DNA of 6,217 nucleotides from JAAYXU01 sp050942555 (GTDB lineage: Bacteria; Bacillota; Clostridia; Christensenellales; UMGS416), in the NCBI GenBank assembly GCA_050942555.1, contig JBMNNN010000128.1, forward strand, positions 1 through 6,217. The letters run 5' to 3'. The translations under genes and the position numbers were made by a program. Every line of letters begins with the position of its first letter. The first letter of the stretch is position 1. Below the pieces are notes generated by a model. That model was not told the DNA's origin and ran no database searches. It was given only the letters and a program-made list of their open reading frames with translations. This document shows positions 1 through 6,204 of the stretch, in pieces.

Positions 1-107
1 AGGTTGAATATCGCAGGCATCGCCACTATTATATATGAGGACACTACAGGTATAGCTATATAATCCGATAAAAATAGATGGAAGCTGCGGGCAGCCGACT
101 GGCGCCC
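1..107. other. AT-rich upstream region, no supported gene
   Basis: No gene can be supported here. One + strand frame is open from base 1 to a TAA at 61-63 (20 codons), so it could be the 3' end of a gene that begins outside the window, but the short peptide matches no family I recognise. A perfect 10-base palindrome TATAGCTATA lies at 51-60. Base composition is clearly more AT-rich than the genes that follow, at least up to about position 80, as expected for intergenic sequence ahead of a promoter. Confidence 0.5.
89..107 (+). terminator. possible weak intrinsic terminator hairpin
   Basis: GGGC (89-92) and GCC (94-96) pair with GGC (101-103) and GCCC (104-107). This gives seven G-C pairs with one bulged A (93) and a four-base loop, GACT. 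The following bases are TTGTAACTT, only partly T-rich, so if it ends an upstream transcript it is a weak terminator. An outer five-base pairing, GGAAG (80-84) with CTTCC (114-118), could enclose the hairpin and the -35 element. The structure is visible; its function is inferred. Confidence 0.3.
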
Positions 108-136
108 TTGTAACTTCCGGTCGGATCTAGTATAAT
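108..136 (+). promoter_or_regulatory. sigma-A type promoter ahead of rpiB
   Basis: A -35 element TTGTAA (108-113, four of six bases matching TTGACA) and a perfect -10 TATAAT (131-136) are separated by exactly 17 bases, the optimal spacing. Transcription would start at about 142-145, leaving a leader of only about 20 bases before the rpiB start codon. No extended -10 TG is present, and the sequence just upstream of -35 is GC-rich, so there is no UP element. No other convincing promoter is seen before the ATPase genes, so this may drive rpiB and possibly everything downstream. Confidence 0.75.
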
Positions 137-149
137 ATACAATTATGCT

Positions 150-158
150 GGGAGGTGA
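150..158 (+). promoter_or_regulatory. rpiB ribosome binding site (decides a TTG start)
   Basis: GGGAGGTGA contains GGAGGTGA, a full match to the 3' end of 16S rRNA. From the end of GGAGG (155) to the TTG at 164 is eight bases, the ideal distance. The in-frame GTG at 155-157 lies inside this site and cannot be served by it, and the ATG at 145 is in another frame. The site therefore argues for initiation at TTG 164. Confidence 0.8.
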
Positions 159-163
159 CGCCA

Positions 164-607
164 TTGGTTGCGCTGGGGAGCGATCATGCGGGATATCCCC
201 TCAAGGAGCATATCAGGAAGTATCTCATCGAAAAAGGCATACAGATCGTCGATATGGGCTGCTTCAGCACCGACTCGGTGCACTATCCCGAGTATGGCGA
301 GAAGGTGGCGCGCGCGGTGGCAAGCGGCCGCGCCGACCTGGGCGTGATCGTGTGCGGCACCGGCATCGGCATATCGATCGCCGCCAACAAGGTGTCGGGC
401 ATCCGGGCGGCTCTTTGTACCGACAGCTATATGGCTCGCATGGCGCGGCTCCATAACGACGCGAACATACTGGCGCTGGGGGCGCGGGTGGTGGGAGCGG
501 GCGTCGCCGAGGATATCGTCGACGCGTTTCTTTATACCTCGTTCGAGGGAGGGCGTCACAGCGAGCGGGTGGATATGATCATGCGAATCAAGGGAACCTC
601 TGACTAG
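164..607 (+). CDS. rpiB: ribose-5-phosphate isomerase B
   Basis: RpiB interconverts ribose 5-phosphate and ribulose 5-phosphate in the cytosolic non-oxidative pentose phosphate pathway. From the TTG start the protein has 147 residues, normal for the RpiB/LacAB family, and opens MVALGSDHAGYPLK, the usual N-terminus. Visible family residues are the substrate-binding D7-H8 in GSDHAG, the catalytic Cys64 in CGTGIGISIAANK (E. coli RpiB Cys66), His97 in the RLHNDAN segment (E. coli His99), and the C-terminal EGGRHSERV motif. An in-frame GTG at 155 would add three residues but overlaps the ribosome binding site. The nearby promoter and the very short leader suggest this is the first gene of its transcript. 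A role on allose 6-phosphate is possible in this family, but linkage to upp favours the housekeeping enzyme. Confidence 0.96.
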   Translation: MVALGSDHAGYPLKEHIRKYLIEKGIQIVDMGCFSTDSVHYPEYGEKVARAVASGRADLGVIVCGTGIGISIAANKVSGIRAALCTDSYMARMARLHNDANILALGARVVGAGVAEDIVDAFLYTSFEGGRHSERVDMIMRIKGTSD

Positions 608-706
608 CGCCGAGCGAATGCGCGCAGGCTATGGCAGCTGCCCCGGGGACGGTCCTCCGCGCTCACTTCGGATATTCGCCCCATCAACACGTAAAGGAGA
701 ACGCGC
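608..706 (+). other. rpiB-upp intergenic spacer with overlapping palindromes
   Basis: This 99-base gap has no gene. It contains three abutting palindromes: GGCAGCTGCC (633-642), CCCCGGGG (641-648) and GGACGGTCC (647-655, one-base centre). No T-run follows, so this is not an intrinsic terminator and does not resemble a transcription attenuator. No -10/-35 pair is convincing. The upp ribosome binding site AAAGGAGA (693-700) closes the region. Confidence 0.5.
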
Positions 707-1336
707 ATGGGTAAACTTTTTGTCATGGATCATCCGCTGATCCAGCACAAACTGACGCTGATCCGGGACAAGCAGACGGGATCCAAGGATTTCCGGGAAC
801 TGCTCGACGAAATCTCCACGCTGATGGCATATGAGGTGACGCGGGACCTTCCCCTCAAGGAGGTCACGATCGAGACGCCCATCAGCAGGACCAGAGCCTA
901 TGTGCTCAGCGGCAAAAAGCTGGGCGTCGTGCCCATTCTCCGGGCAGGGCTGGGTATGGTCAACGGGATATTGAAGCTGGTGCCGGCGGCCCGGGTGGGC
1001 CATGTGGGCCTGTACCGCGATCCCGCGACGCTGGAGCCGGTCGAGTATTACTGCAAGCTGCCCGGGGACGTGACCGAGCGCGAGCTCATCGTTGTGGACC
1101 CGATGCTGGCGACGGGCGGCAGCGCTTCGGCGGCGATCCGGTTCCTCAAGGAGCGGGGCTGCACGAATATGAAGCTCATGAGCCTGGTCGCCGCGCCCGA
1201 AGGCATCGAGCGCATCCGCAGGGACCATGACGACGTCGATATATTTGTGGCCGCTGTCGATGAGAGGCTCAACGATCACGGCTATATCGTACCCGGACTG
1301 GGCGATGCCGGGGACAGGCTGTTTGGCACCAAATAA
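707..1336 (+). CDS. upp: uracil phosphoribosyltransferase
   Basis: Upp converts uracil and PRPP to UMP and pyrophosphate in the pyrimidine salvage pathway, in the cytosol. The 209-residue length is typical of bacterial enzymes. The PRPP-binding loop VVDPMLATGGSAS spans residues 129-141, with Asp131 as the conserved acid, and the uracil-binding C-terminal segment YIVPGLGDAGDR spans 193-204, followed by the usual LFGTK end. The N-terminal half carries the family pattern, including HPLIQHKLTLIRD and PILRAGLGMV. The ATG at 707 has AAAGGAGA seven bases upstream of it (after GGAG), so it is preferred over the internal Met at 725. The stop TAA is immediately followed by GGAGG serving the next gene, so translation of upp and the ATPase operon may be coupled. 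Nothing is missing or truncated. Confidence 0.98.
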   Translation: MGKLFVMDHPLIQHKLTLIRDKQTGSKDFRELLDEISTLMAYEVTRDLPLKEVTIETPISRTRAYVLSGKKLGVVPILRAGLGMVNGILKLVPAARVGHVGLYRDPATLEPVEYYCKLPGDVTERELIVVDPMLATGGSASAAIRFLKERGCTNMKLMSLVAAPEGIERIRRDHDDVDIFVAAVDERLNDHGYIVPGLGDAGDRLFGTK

Positions 1337-1347
1337 GGAGGACGGGA

Positions 1348-1662
1348 ATGTCCCAAAAGACCATGATAGACAGGATCCGGGAGGCAGAGGCCCGGGCCGA
1401 CCAGATAAAGGCTGAGGCGGTCGCCGAGGCCCGCGACAGGATACGCGACACCGAGGAGGAGCTTGCTTCCTGGAAAGAAGAGCAGTATAAGCAAATCCGC
1501 CAGCAGATGCGCCGGACACTGGAGGAAGCCGAGGCCGCGGCGGCGCAGCGCGTGTTTCGCGAGCAGGAATCCGCCCGGATGGAAGGGGAAGCGCTCAGGC
1601 GCCAGGCCGCGGAGCGGATGGATCGCGCGGTCGCGCTGATCGTTGAAAGGATCGTGGGGTAG
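1348..1662 (+). CDS. ntpF: V-type ATPase peripheral stalk coiled-coil subunit (NtpF; also called G or H)
   Basis: This is a 104-residue, highly charged, Ala/Glu/Arg/Gln-rich protein predicted to be almost entirely one long helix, with no membrane segment or enzyme motif. Size, composition and position as first gene before subunit I match the small peripheral stalk subunit of V/A-ATPases, called NtpF in Enterococcus hirae, G in Thermus, and often G/H in annotation. It should pair with subunit E to form the stator stalk holding the A3B3 head to subunit I. The C-terminal segment MDRAVALIVERIVG resembles the hydrophobic end of this family. Its binding site TAAGGAGG overlaps the upp stop, six bases before ATG. 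Assignment rests on shape and context more than on conserved motifs, as the family is weakly conserved. Confidence 0.85.
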   Translation: MSQKTMIDRIREAEARADQIKAEAVAEARDRIRDTEEELASWKEEQYKQIRQQMRRTLEEAEAAAAQRVFREQESARMEGEALRRQAAERMDRAVALIVERIVG

Positions 1663-1668
1663 TATAGT

Positions 1669-3717
1669 ATGGCGGTACGCCCTGTGAAAAAGGTTACGCT
1701 CGTGGCGCTCAAAGAAAGCCGCGAAGCGCTCGTGTCGCAGATGCAGCGGTTCGGAATGCTGGACATCACCGATCTGACGGCCCGGCCCGAGGAGCTGCCC
1801 GAGGGTCTCGAAATCCCCGATGCAGGGACCGACGATGCGCTATCGAGGTATGCGGCCGATCTGGAGCGCCTCGATCAGGCCATCCGTCTCATCGCGGCCA
1901 ACGAGCAAGCGGGAAAGTCGTTCCTGGCTGTCCCGCCCGCCGCGACCGAGGAGGAGTTGGAGCGCGTCGCGACGACCGGGCGCGAGGAAATCATGGCGCG
2001 CGTCGACGAGGCGCTTTCGCTCTATCGTCAGATCGCCGACATCCGAGCGCGCGTTGCGCGCATTGACCAGAGGCTGGAGCAGCTTGCGCCGTGGCTGTCC
2101 CTCAATATTCCGGTAGAGGATCTGCGCGATACCCGGGAGGCGGCGGTGCTGGCGGGGACGATCCCTGCCGCCGAGTGGCCCGCGTTCATAGACGACATCC
2201 GGGAAATGAACACGCTGGACCTGGAGGAGGTGTCCTCCGACCGCGAGAGCATCCGGATCCTGGCGCTGTGCCACCGCCTGGAGAATCTCACGCTGACCCG
2301 GGCGCTGACGCGCGCGGGCTTTGTGCGGGCCGAGTTTCAGGACGAAAAGGGACGCCCGTCGGATATCGCGGCCGGGTATGAGCAAACCCGCCGCGAATGC
2401 ACCGAACGGATCGAAAATCTCGGCAGGCAAATCGCGGCCATGACCGACGCGCTGCCAGGCATGAGACGCCTCTATGACGCGCTGGCGCTGCTGCGCGACC
2501 GTAGGGAGGCGCAGCTGCGCTTTGGCGACACCGCCAATGTGTTCTATGTGTCGGGCTGGATTCCGGCCCGTGACGAGGACGCGTTCCGCAGGGCCATGCT
2601 GTCGGTTACGGGCGCGGTGGAGATGCATTTCCGCGACCCGTCGCCCGGGGAATCCGCTCCCACCCTTATCGAGAACAACCCGGTCGTCGAGCCCTTCGAG
2701 GCGATCACCGAGATGTATTCTACGCCCCAGCGCACCGAGATGGACCCAAACGCCGCGATGGCGCCCTTTTTCTTCGCGTTTTTCGGCATGATGGTATCCG
2801 ACGCGGGATACGGGGTGCTGATCGCGATCGCGGGATCGATCATGTACTGGCTGATGCGCCGAAAGGGCACAAAGGCCAAGCTTGTGATGGTGGTGGCGCT
2901 GGGCGGCATTTCGACGCTCATATGGGGCGCGCTTTTTGGCGGCTGGTTCGGCTTTACGTTCCATACGCTGTGGTTTAATCCTCTGGAGGAGCCGCTCACG
3001 ATGCTGGTCGTGTGCTTCGCGCTGGGCCTTATACAGATCGTCGCGGGCATCCTTTTAAAGACCGTGGCCGAGCTGCGGGCCGGGAATATCGCCGACGCGA
3101 TTTTCGGAAACCTGTGCTGGGTGCTGCTCTTTGCGGGCGTGCTGCTGCTGGCGGCTCCGATGCTGGGTGAGGGCGCGGCTTTCGCCGCGATGGCGACCGC
3201 GGGCAAGATCATAAGCCTTGCGTCGGTAGCGGGTATCGTGCTGGGTAAGGCCGGCATGTCCTTTGCGGCCAAGTGGCGCGAAAGGAAGAAAAAGAGCCTG
3301 TTTTCGGCCGTCGGCACGGGAATTGGAAGCCTGCTGGGCGGCGTGATGGCGCTCTACAATGTCACCGGCTATTTCTCGGACCTGCTGAGCTATTCGAGGC
3401 TCTTCGCGCTGGGACTGGCGACGGGCGTCGTGGGCATGGTTATTAATTCGATCGTATCGATGCTTGTCTCGGGCACCGGCTTCATGGCGGTAGCCGGATG
3501 GATATTCGGGATTGTCGTATTCGTGGGCGGGCATATATTCAATATCGTGGTCAACGCGCTGGGCGCGTACGTGCATGCCAGCCGCCTGCAGTATATCGAG
3601 TACTTCGGCAAATTCCTGGAAGGCGGAGGGACGCCCTTCAGGCCCTTCCGCATCAAAACGCGGTACCACCTGCTCAAACCGAGCAGTGAACTTTCGGATA
3701 ACATGAAGGAGGCATAA
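1669..3717 (+). CDS. ntpI: V-type ATPase membrane stator subunit I (subunit a)
   Basis: Subunit I provides the two ion half-channels and the stator side of the rotor interface. The 682-residue protein has a cytoplasmic N-terminal half (to about 360) with predicted coiled-coil stretches near 60-140 and 225-285, attached to the peripheral stalks. The membrane half has about eight hydrophobic segments near 366-395, 405-431, 443-463, 473-500, 505-530, 547-573, 578-600 and 605-635. The family motif FFGMMVSDAGYG opens the first helix. Two buried arginines expected for ion transfer are present: Arg577 in YSRLFALGLA and Arg639 in VHASRLQYIE, aligning with yeast Vph1 Arg735 and Arg799. The gene starts six bases after the previous stop. 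Its ribosome binding site is poor (GTGGGG at 1654-1659), so translational coupling to the upstream gene is likely. The N-terminus MAVRPVKKVTLVALKE fits the family. Confidence 0.96.
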   Translation: MAVRPVKKVTLVALKESREALVSQMQRFGMLDITDLTARPEELPEGLEIPDAGTDDALSRYAADLERLDQAIRLIAANEQAGKSFLAVPPAATEEELERVATTGREEIMARVDEALSLYRQIADIRARVARIDQRLEQLAPWLSLNIPVEDLRDTREAAVLAGTIPAAEWPAFIDDIREMNTLDLEEVSSDRESIRILALCHRLENLTLTRALTRAGFVRAEFQDEKGRPSDIAAGYEQTRRECTERIENLGRQIAAMTDALPGMRRLYDALALLRDRREAQLRFGDTANVFYVSGWIPARDEDAFRRAMLSVTGAVEMHFRDPSPGESAPTLIENNPVVEPFEAITEMYSTPQRTEMDPNAAMAPFFFAFFGMMVSDAGYGVLIAIAGSIMYWLMRRKGTKAKLVMVVALGGISTLIWGALFGGWFGFTFHTLWFNPLEEPLTMLVVCFALGLIQIVAGILLKTVAELRAGNIADAIFGNLCWVLLFAGVLLLAAPMLGEGAAFAAMATAGKIISLASVAGIVLGKAGMSFAAKWRERKKKSLFSAVGTGIGSLLGGVMALYNVTGYFSDLLSYSRLFALGLATGVVGMVINSIVSMLVSGTGFMAVAGWIFGIVVFVGGHIFNIVVNALGAYVHASRLQYIEYFGKFLEGGGTPFRPFRIKTRYHLLKPSSELSDNMKEA

Positions 3718-3722
3718 CAAAC

Positions 3723-4256
3723 ATGGATCTTATCCTTAACGCTGCGGCAGCCCTCACCGCCGAGGCGGCCAAAATTCCCTGGGGACCGGTCTACGCGCTG
3801 ACCGGCGCGGTGCTGGCCGCGCTGCTTGCCGGTATCGGCTCGGCGATCGGCGTATCGATGGCCGGTCAGGCCGGAGCAGGTGTGCTCAGCGAGGATCCCG
3901 ATAAATTTTCCCGCGTGCTGGTGCTCCAGGCTCTGCCGGGAACCCAGGGCATATACGGACTTCTGATCGCGTTTCTGGTCGTGCTGTGGAGCGGTCTGCT
4001 GACGGGCGATATGGAGACGCTGCTTGCGATTACGCCCGAGCAGGGACTCTTTGTACTGGCCGGGTGCATGCCCATCGCGATTGTGGGCCTCGTTTCGGCG
4101 GTCTATCAGGGTAAGGCCGCGGTAGCCGGCATCGGACTGGTCGGACGGCGGGGCGAGGAGAGCGGAAAAGCCATCACGATGACGGTTCTTGTGGAGACAT
4201 ACGCGGTGCTCGCGCTGCTCATCTCCTTCCTGACTGTATTCGGCGTGCTGGGCTGA
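3723..4256 (+). CDS. ntpK: V-type ATPase proteolipid subunit K (rotor ring c subunit)
   Basis: Subunit K forms the membrane rotor ring that carries ions. The 177-residue protein is a tandem duplication of a two-helix hairpin, with four hydrophobic segments near 23-54, 66-91, 110-140 and 150-177. The first half ends in ALPGTQGIYG and the second in VETYAVLALL, so only the second hairpin keeps the essential carboxylate, Glu158, while the matching first-hairpin position is Gln75. Leu71, Thr74, Gln75, Gln129 and Glu158 align with E. hirae NtpK Leu61, Thr64, Gln65, Gln110 and Glu139, the known Na+ ligands, so Na+ coupling is predicted. The loop between the hairpins is about nine residues longer than in E. 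hirae. Binding site AAGGAGG (3706-3712) lies inside the end of ntpI, ten bases before ATG. Confidence 0.97.
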   Translation: MDLILNAAAALTAEAAKIPWGPVYALTGAVLAALLAGIGSAIGVSMAGQAGAGVLSEDPDKFSRVLVLQALPGTQGIYGLLIAFLVVLWSGLLTGDMETLLAITPEQGLFVLAGCMPIAIVGLVSAVYQGKAAVAGIGLVGRRGEESGKAITMTVLVETYAVLALLISFLTVFGVLG

Positions 4257-4271
4257 AGAAGGAGCGCGCGA

Positions 4272-4880
4272 ATGCCGGGGATTGACCAGATTCTTGAGAC
4301 CATCCTGTCCACAGCGCGGCAGGAGGCCGACAGCACGCTTTCGGACGCACGGAACCGGTGCGAGATGATCCGCCGGCAGGCCGAGGCGGACGTCGTGGCC
4401 TTCGGCGAGAGCATGGAAAAAACCACCCGGTCCCACCGCGAGGAGATCGAGCGCCGCGCCGACACACAGGCGCGTCTGGGCCGCAGCCGCGAGAAGCTGG
4501 CCGTCCGCCAGGCACTCATTGGCGAAGCCTTCGAGCAGGCGCTGGACGCCCTGTGCGCGCTGCCCGCGGAGCGGTTCGTTCCCTTTGTGGAGGGCCTTAT
4601 GCAGGAGGCCGCCGTCACCGGGCACGAGCGCGTCATCACGGCTCCTCATGAGACCCGCATCGATGCGGCTCTCATCGCGCGCGTCAATCGTGCGCTGGCG
4701 GCGCAGGGGCTTCCGGGAAGCCTGACGCTATCGGACGAGAAGGCGCCCATACGCGGCGGATTCCTTCTGGAGGAGGACGGCGTGCTGACCAACTGCTCAT
4801 TCGAGATGCTGCTGCGCCAGCTGCGCACGGGCATCGAGGCCGAGGTCGCGGAGACGCTTTTTCCGGGCGGGGAGGTATAG
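4272..4880 (+). CDS. ntpE: V-type ATPase peripheral stalk subunit E
   Basis: Subunit E pairs with the small coiled-coil subunit to form the peripheral stalk that keeps the catalytic head from rotating. The 202-residue protein has a charged N-terminal helix (about 1-95) made of Ala, Glu, Arg and Gln, then a globular C-terminal domain. The domain contains the family signature GGFLLEEDG (162-170) followed by NCSF (174-177), and ends in the typical EVAETLFPGG segment. The ATG is preceded by AAGGAG (4259-4264) with a seven-base spacer, 15 bases after the ntpK stop. Position between K and C matches the E. hirae operon. No truncation or unusual feature is seen. Confidence 0.94.
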   Translation: MPGIDQILETILSTARQEADSTLSDARNRCEMIRRQAEADVVAFGESMEKTTRSHREEIERRADTQARLGRSREKLAVRQALIGEAFEQALDALCALPAERFVPFVEGLMQEAAVTGHERVITAPHETRIDAALIARVNRALAAQGLPGSLTLSDEKAPIRGGFLLEEDGVLTNCSFEMLLRQLRTGIEAEVAETLFPGGEV

Positions 4881-4882
4881 GA

Positions 4883-5872
4883 ATGCCTCAGCCCAGTTAT
4901 CCATACGCGGTGGGACGGGTGCGGGCGCTGGAAGGGCGGCTGCTGACCGCCGAGCGCTTGAATCGGATGCTGGACGCGGGAAGCGCGGAGGATGCGTTCA
5001 GGCTGCTGCGGGATACCGGATACGGCGTTTCGGCGGGCACCGAGGATCCCCGCCGGTACGAGGAGCTCATCACCGCGGAGCTCATGTATACCGAGCGGCT
5101 GGTCGACGAGATCTCGCCCGATACGCGCCTGACCGACGTCTTTCTGATGCGGTCGGACTACCATAACGCGAAGGCGTTCCTGAAAATGCGCCAAACAAGC
5201 GGGGACGAGCAGGCGGCGTTGACGCCGCTTGGTAAGGTCGACAACAGGGAGCTCGAAGAAGCGGTATTCAAGCAGGAGTACTCGGGTCTTCCCGAGCACC
5301 TGGCCCGCGCGATATCCGCCGCCGACGCCGTGGTGCGCCTGCGTCCCGATCCGCGTACCGTGGACACGGTCATGGACCGCGCGTGGTACGAGTGGGCGCT
5401 CTCAAGCGTCCGGAGCAGCCGGTTTTTGACCGGGTACTTTACGGCGTTTGCGGATTTTCATAATCTGTCTTCGCTCATACGCGCCCGGGCTACCGGGATG
5501 ACCCCCGCATTTTTCAGGGAGACGCTGCTGCCGGGGGGCACGATACCGCAGGCGGCGCTTTCGGATGCCTACGCGGCCTCGGGCGACCTGCCCTTGCACA
5601 GGCTCGACACGCGGGCATATGGCCCGCGCTGCGCACAGGCGCTTCAGGTCGCGCTGGCCGGGCGCGCCTGGGAGTTTGAGAAATTTAGGGACAACTATCT
5701 GACCCGGTACGTCCGTTCCCGGCGGTGGGAGCATTTCTCCATCGAGCCGGTCGTGGCTTTTCTTTTAGCCAAGGAAGCCGAGGCCCGCGCGATTCGCCTG
5801 ATCATGGCGGGTAAGCTCAACGGCGTTCCCGGCGACGTGCTGGGGGAAAGGCTGCGTGAGCTCTATGCCTGA
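4883..5872 (+). CDS. ntpC: V-type ATPase subunit C (subunit d; rotor socket)
   Basis: Subunit C (d in eukaryotes) is a funnel-shaped soluble protein that sits on the K ring and accepts the central stalk, coupling head rotation to the membrane ring. At 329 residues it has the normal family length. The N-terminus YPYAVGRVRALEGRLLT and the C-terminus KLNGVPGDVLGERLRELY (311-328) are characteristic, and the middle is mostly helical, as expected for three repeated helical domains. There is no signal peptide or membrane segment. The ATG follows the ntpE stop by two bases and uses GGAGGT (4871-4876), located at the 3' end of ntpE, with a six-base spacer. Its own 3' end overlaps the next gene, which indicates tight co-translation. 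Confidence 0.95.
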   Translation: MPQPSYPYAVGRVRALEGRLLTAERLNRMLDAGSAEDAFRLLRDTGYGVSAGTEDPRRYEELITAELMYTERLVDEISPDTRLTDVFLMRSDYHNAKAFLKMRQTSGDEQAALTPLGKVDNRELEEAVFKQEYSGLPEHLARAISAADAVVRLRPDPRTVDTVMDRAWYEWALSSVRSSRFLTGYFTAFADFHNLSSLIRARATGMTPAFFRETLLPGGTIPQAALSDAYAASGDLPLHRLDTRAYGPRCAQALQVALAGRAWEFEKFRDNYLTRYVRSRRWEHFSIEPVVAFLLAKEAEARAIRLIMAGKLNGVPGDVLGERLRELYA

Positions 5873-6203
5873 TTTACACAAAGTGGCAGTTATCGGCGAC
5901 AGGGACTCGGTGCTGGGGTTCAAGGCGCTGGGTTTTTTGGTCGTGTACGCCGACGAACCGGCGCGGGCGGCTCAGGTCATCAACCGGCTGGCCCGGGAGC
6001 GCTGCTCGGTGATATTCGTCACCGAGCGTCTTGCGGCGGGCATTCCCGATACACTGGAACGGTACAAGGCGGCGCTTATGCCTGCGATCATTCCCATACC
6101 CGATAGCCGGGGGAGCACAGGATTTGGCATGAAAAAGCTGTCCGATAACGTGGAGAAGGCGATCGGGGTCAACATACTACGCAACGAAGAGGGTGATACC
6201 TAA
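5865..6203 (+). CDS. ntpG: V-type ATPase central stalk subunit F (NtpG in E. hirae)
   Basis: Subunit F binds the central shaft subunit D and rotates inside the catalytic head. From ATG 5865 the protein has 112 residues, normal for the family, and starts MPDLHKVAVIGDRDSVLGFK, with the family motif GDRDSVLGFKALGF at 11-24. A second conserved stretch, PAIIPIPDSRGS, then GFGMKKLSDNVEKAIG, is the usual C-terminal portion. An in-frame GTG at 5856 would add three residues. It has purines upstream (GGGGGAAAGG, 5842-5851), but the spacing is short and the ATG gives the usual N-terminus. The ATG start overlaps ntpC by eight bases (ATGCCTGA). In Thermus naming this is AtpF, which should not be confused with the NtpF of this operon. 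Confidence 0.93.
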   Translation: MPDLHKVAVIGDRDSVLGFKALGFLVVYADEPARAAQVINRLARERCSVIFVTERLAAGIPDTLERYKAALMPAIIPIPDSRGSTGFGMKKLSDNVEKAIGVNILRNEEGDT

Positions 6204-6204
6204 T

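Noticed and set aside
1..60. C-terminal end of an upstream gene such as sua5 or a low-molecular-weight phosphatase
   Set aside because: Only 20 open codons are visible and they match no family end I can recognise, so no gene is called.
145..456. ATG at 145 opening a 103-codon frame on the + strand
   Set aside because: It lies in another frame from rpiB, the ATG is before the Shine-Dalgarno site, and the peptide is Arg/His/Gly-rich without family features.
608..706. Uracil-responsive attenuator before upp
   Set aside because: The palindromes are not followed by a U-run, and no alternative antiterminator structure or PyrR-type binding loop could be identified.
629..1519. Antisense open frame of 296 codons across upp
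   Set aside because: It covers upp almost entirely and has no motif or supported start; upp is certain.
1643..1668. TTGAAA (1643-1648) and TATAGT (1663-1668) as a promoter before ntpI
   Set aside because: The spacer is only 14 bases, too short for a sigma-A promoter, and the -35 lies inside a coding region.
1840..2964. Antisense open frame of 374 codons inside ntpI
   Set aside because: Shadow of a clearly conserved gene on the + strand; composition is that of a mirrored GC-rich frame, with no family resemblance.
3390..4649. Antisense open frame of 419 codons spanning the end of ntpI, ntpK and part of ntpE
   Set aside because: It runs opposite to three certain genes, its translation is rich in Arg, His, Gln and Ser with no recognisable motif, and long antisense frames are expected in GC-rich coding DNA.
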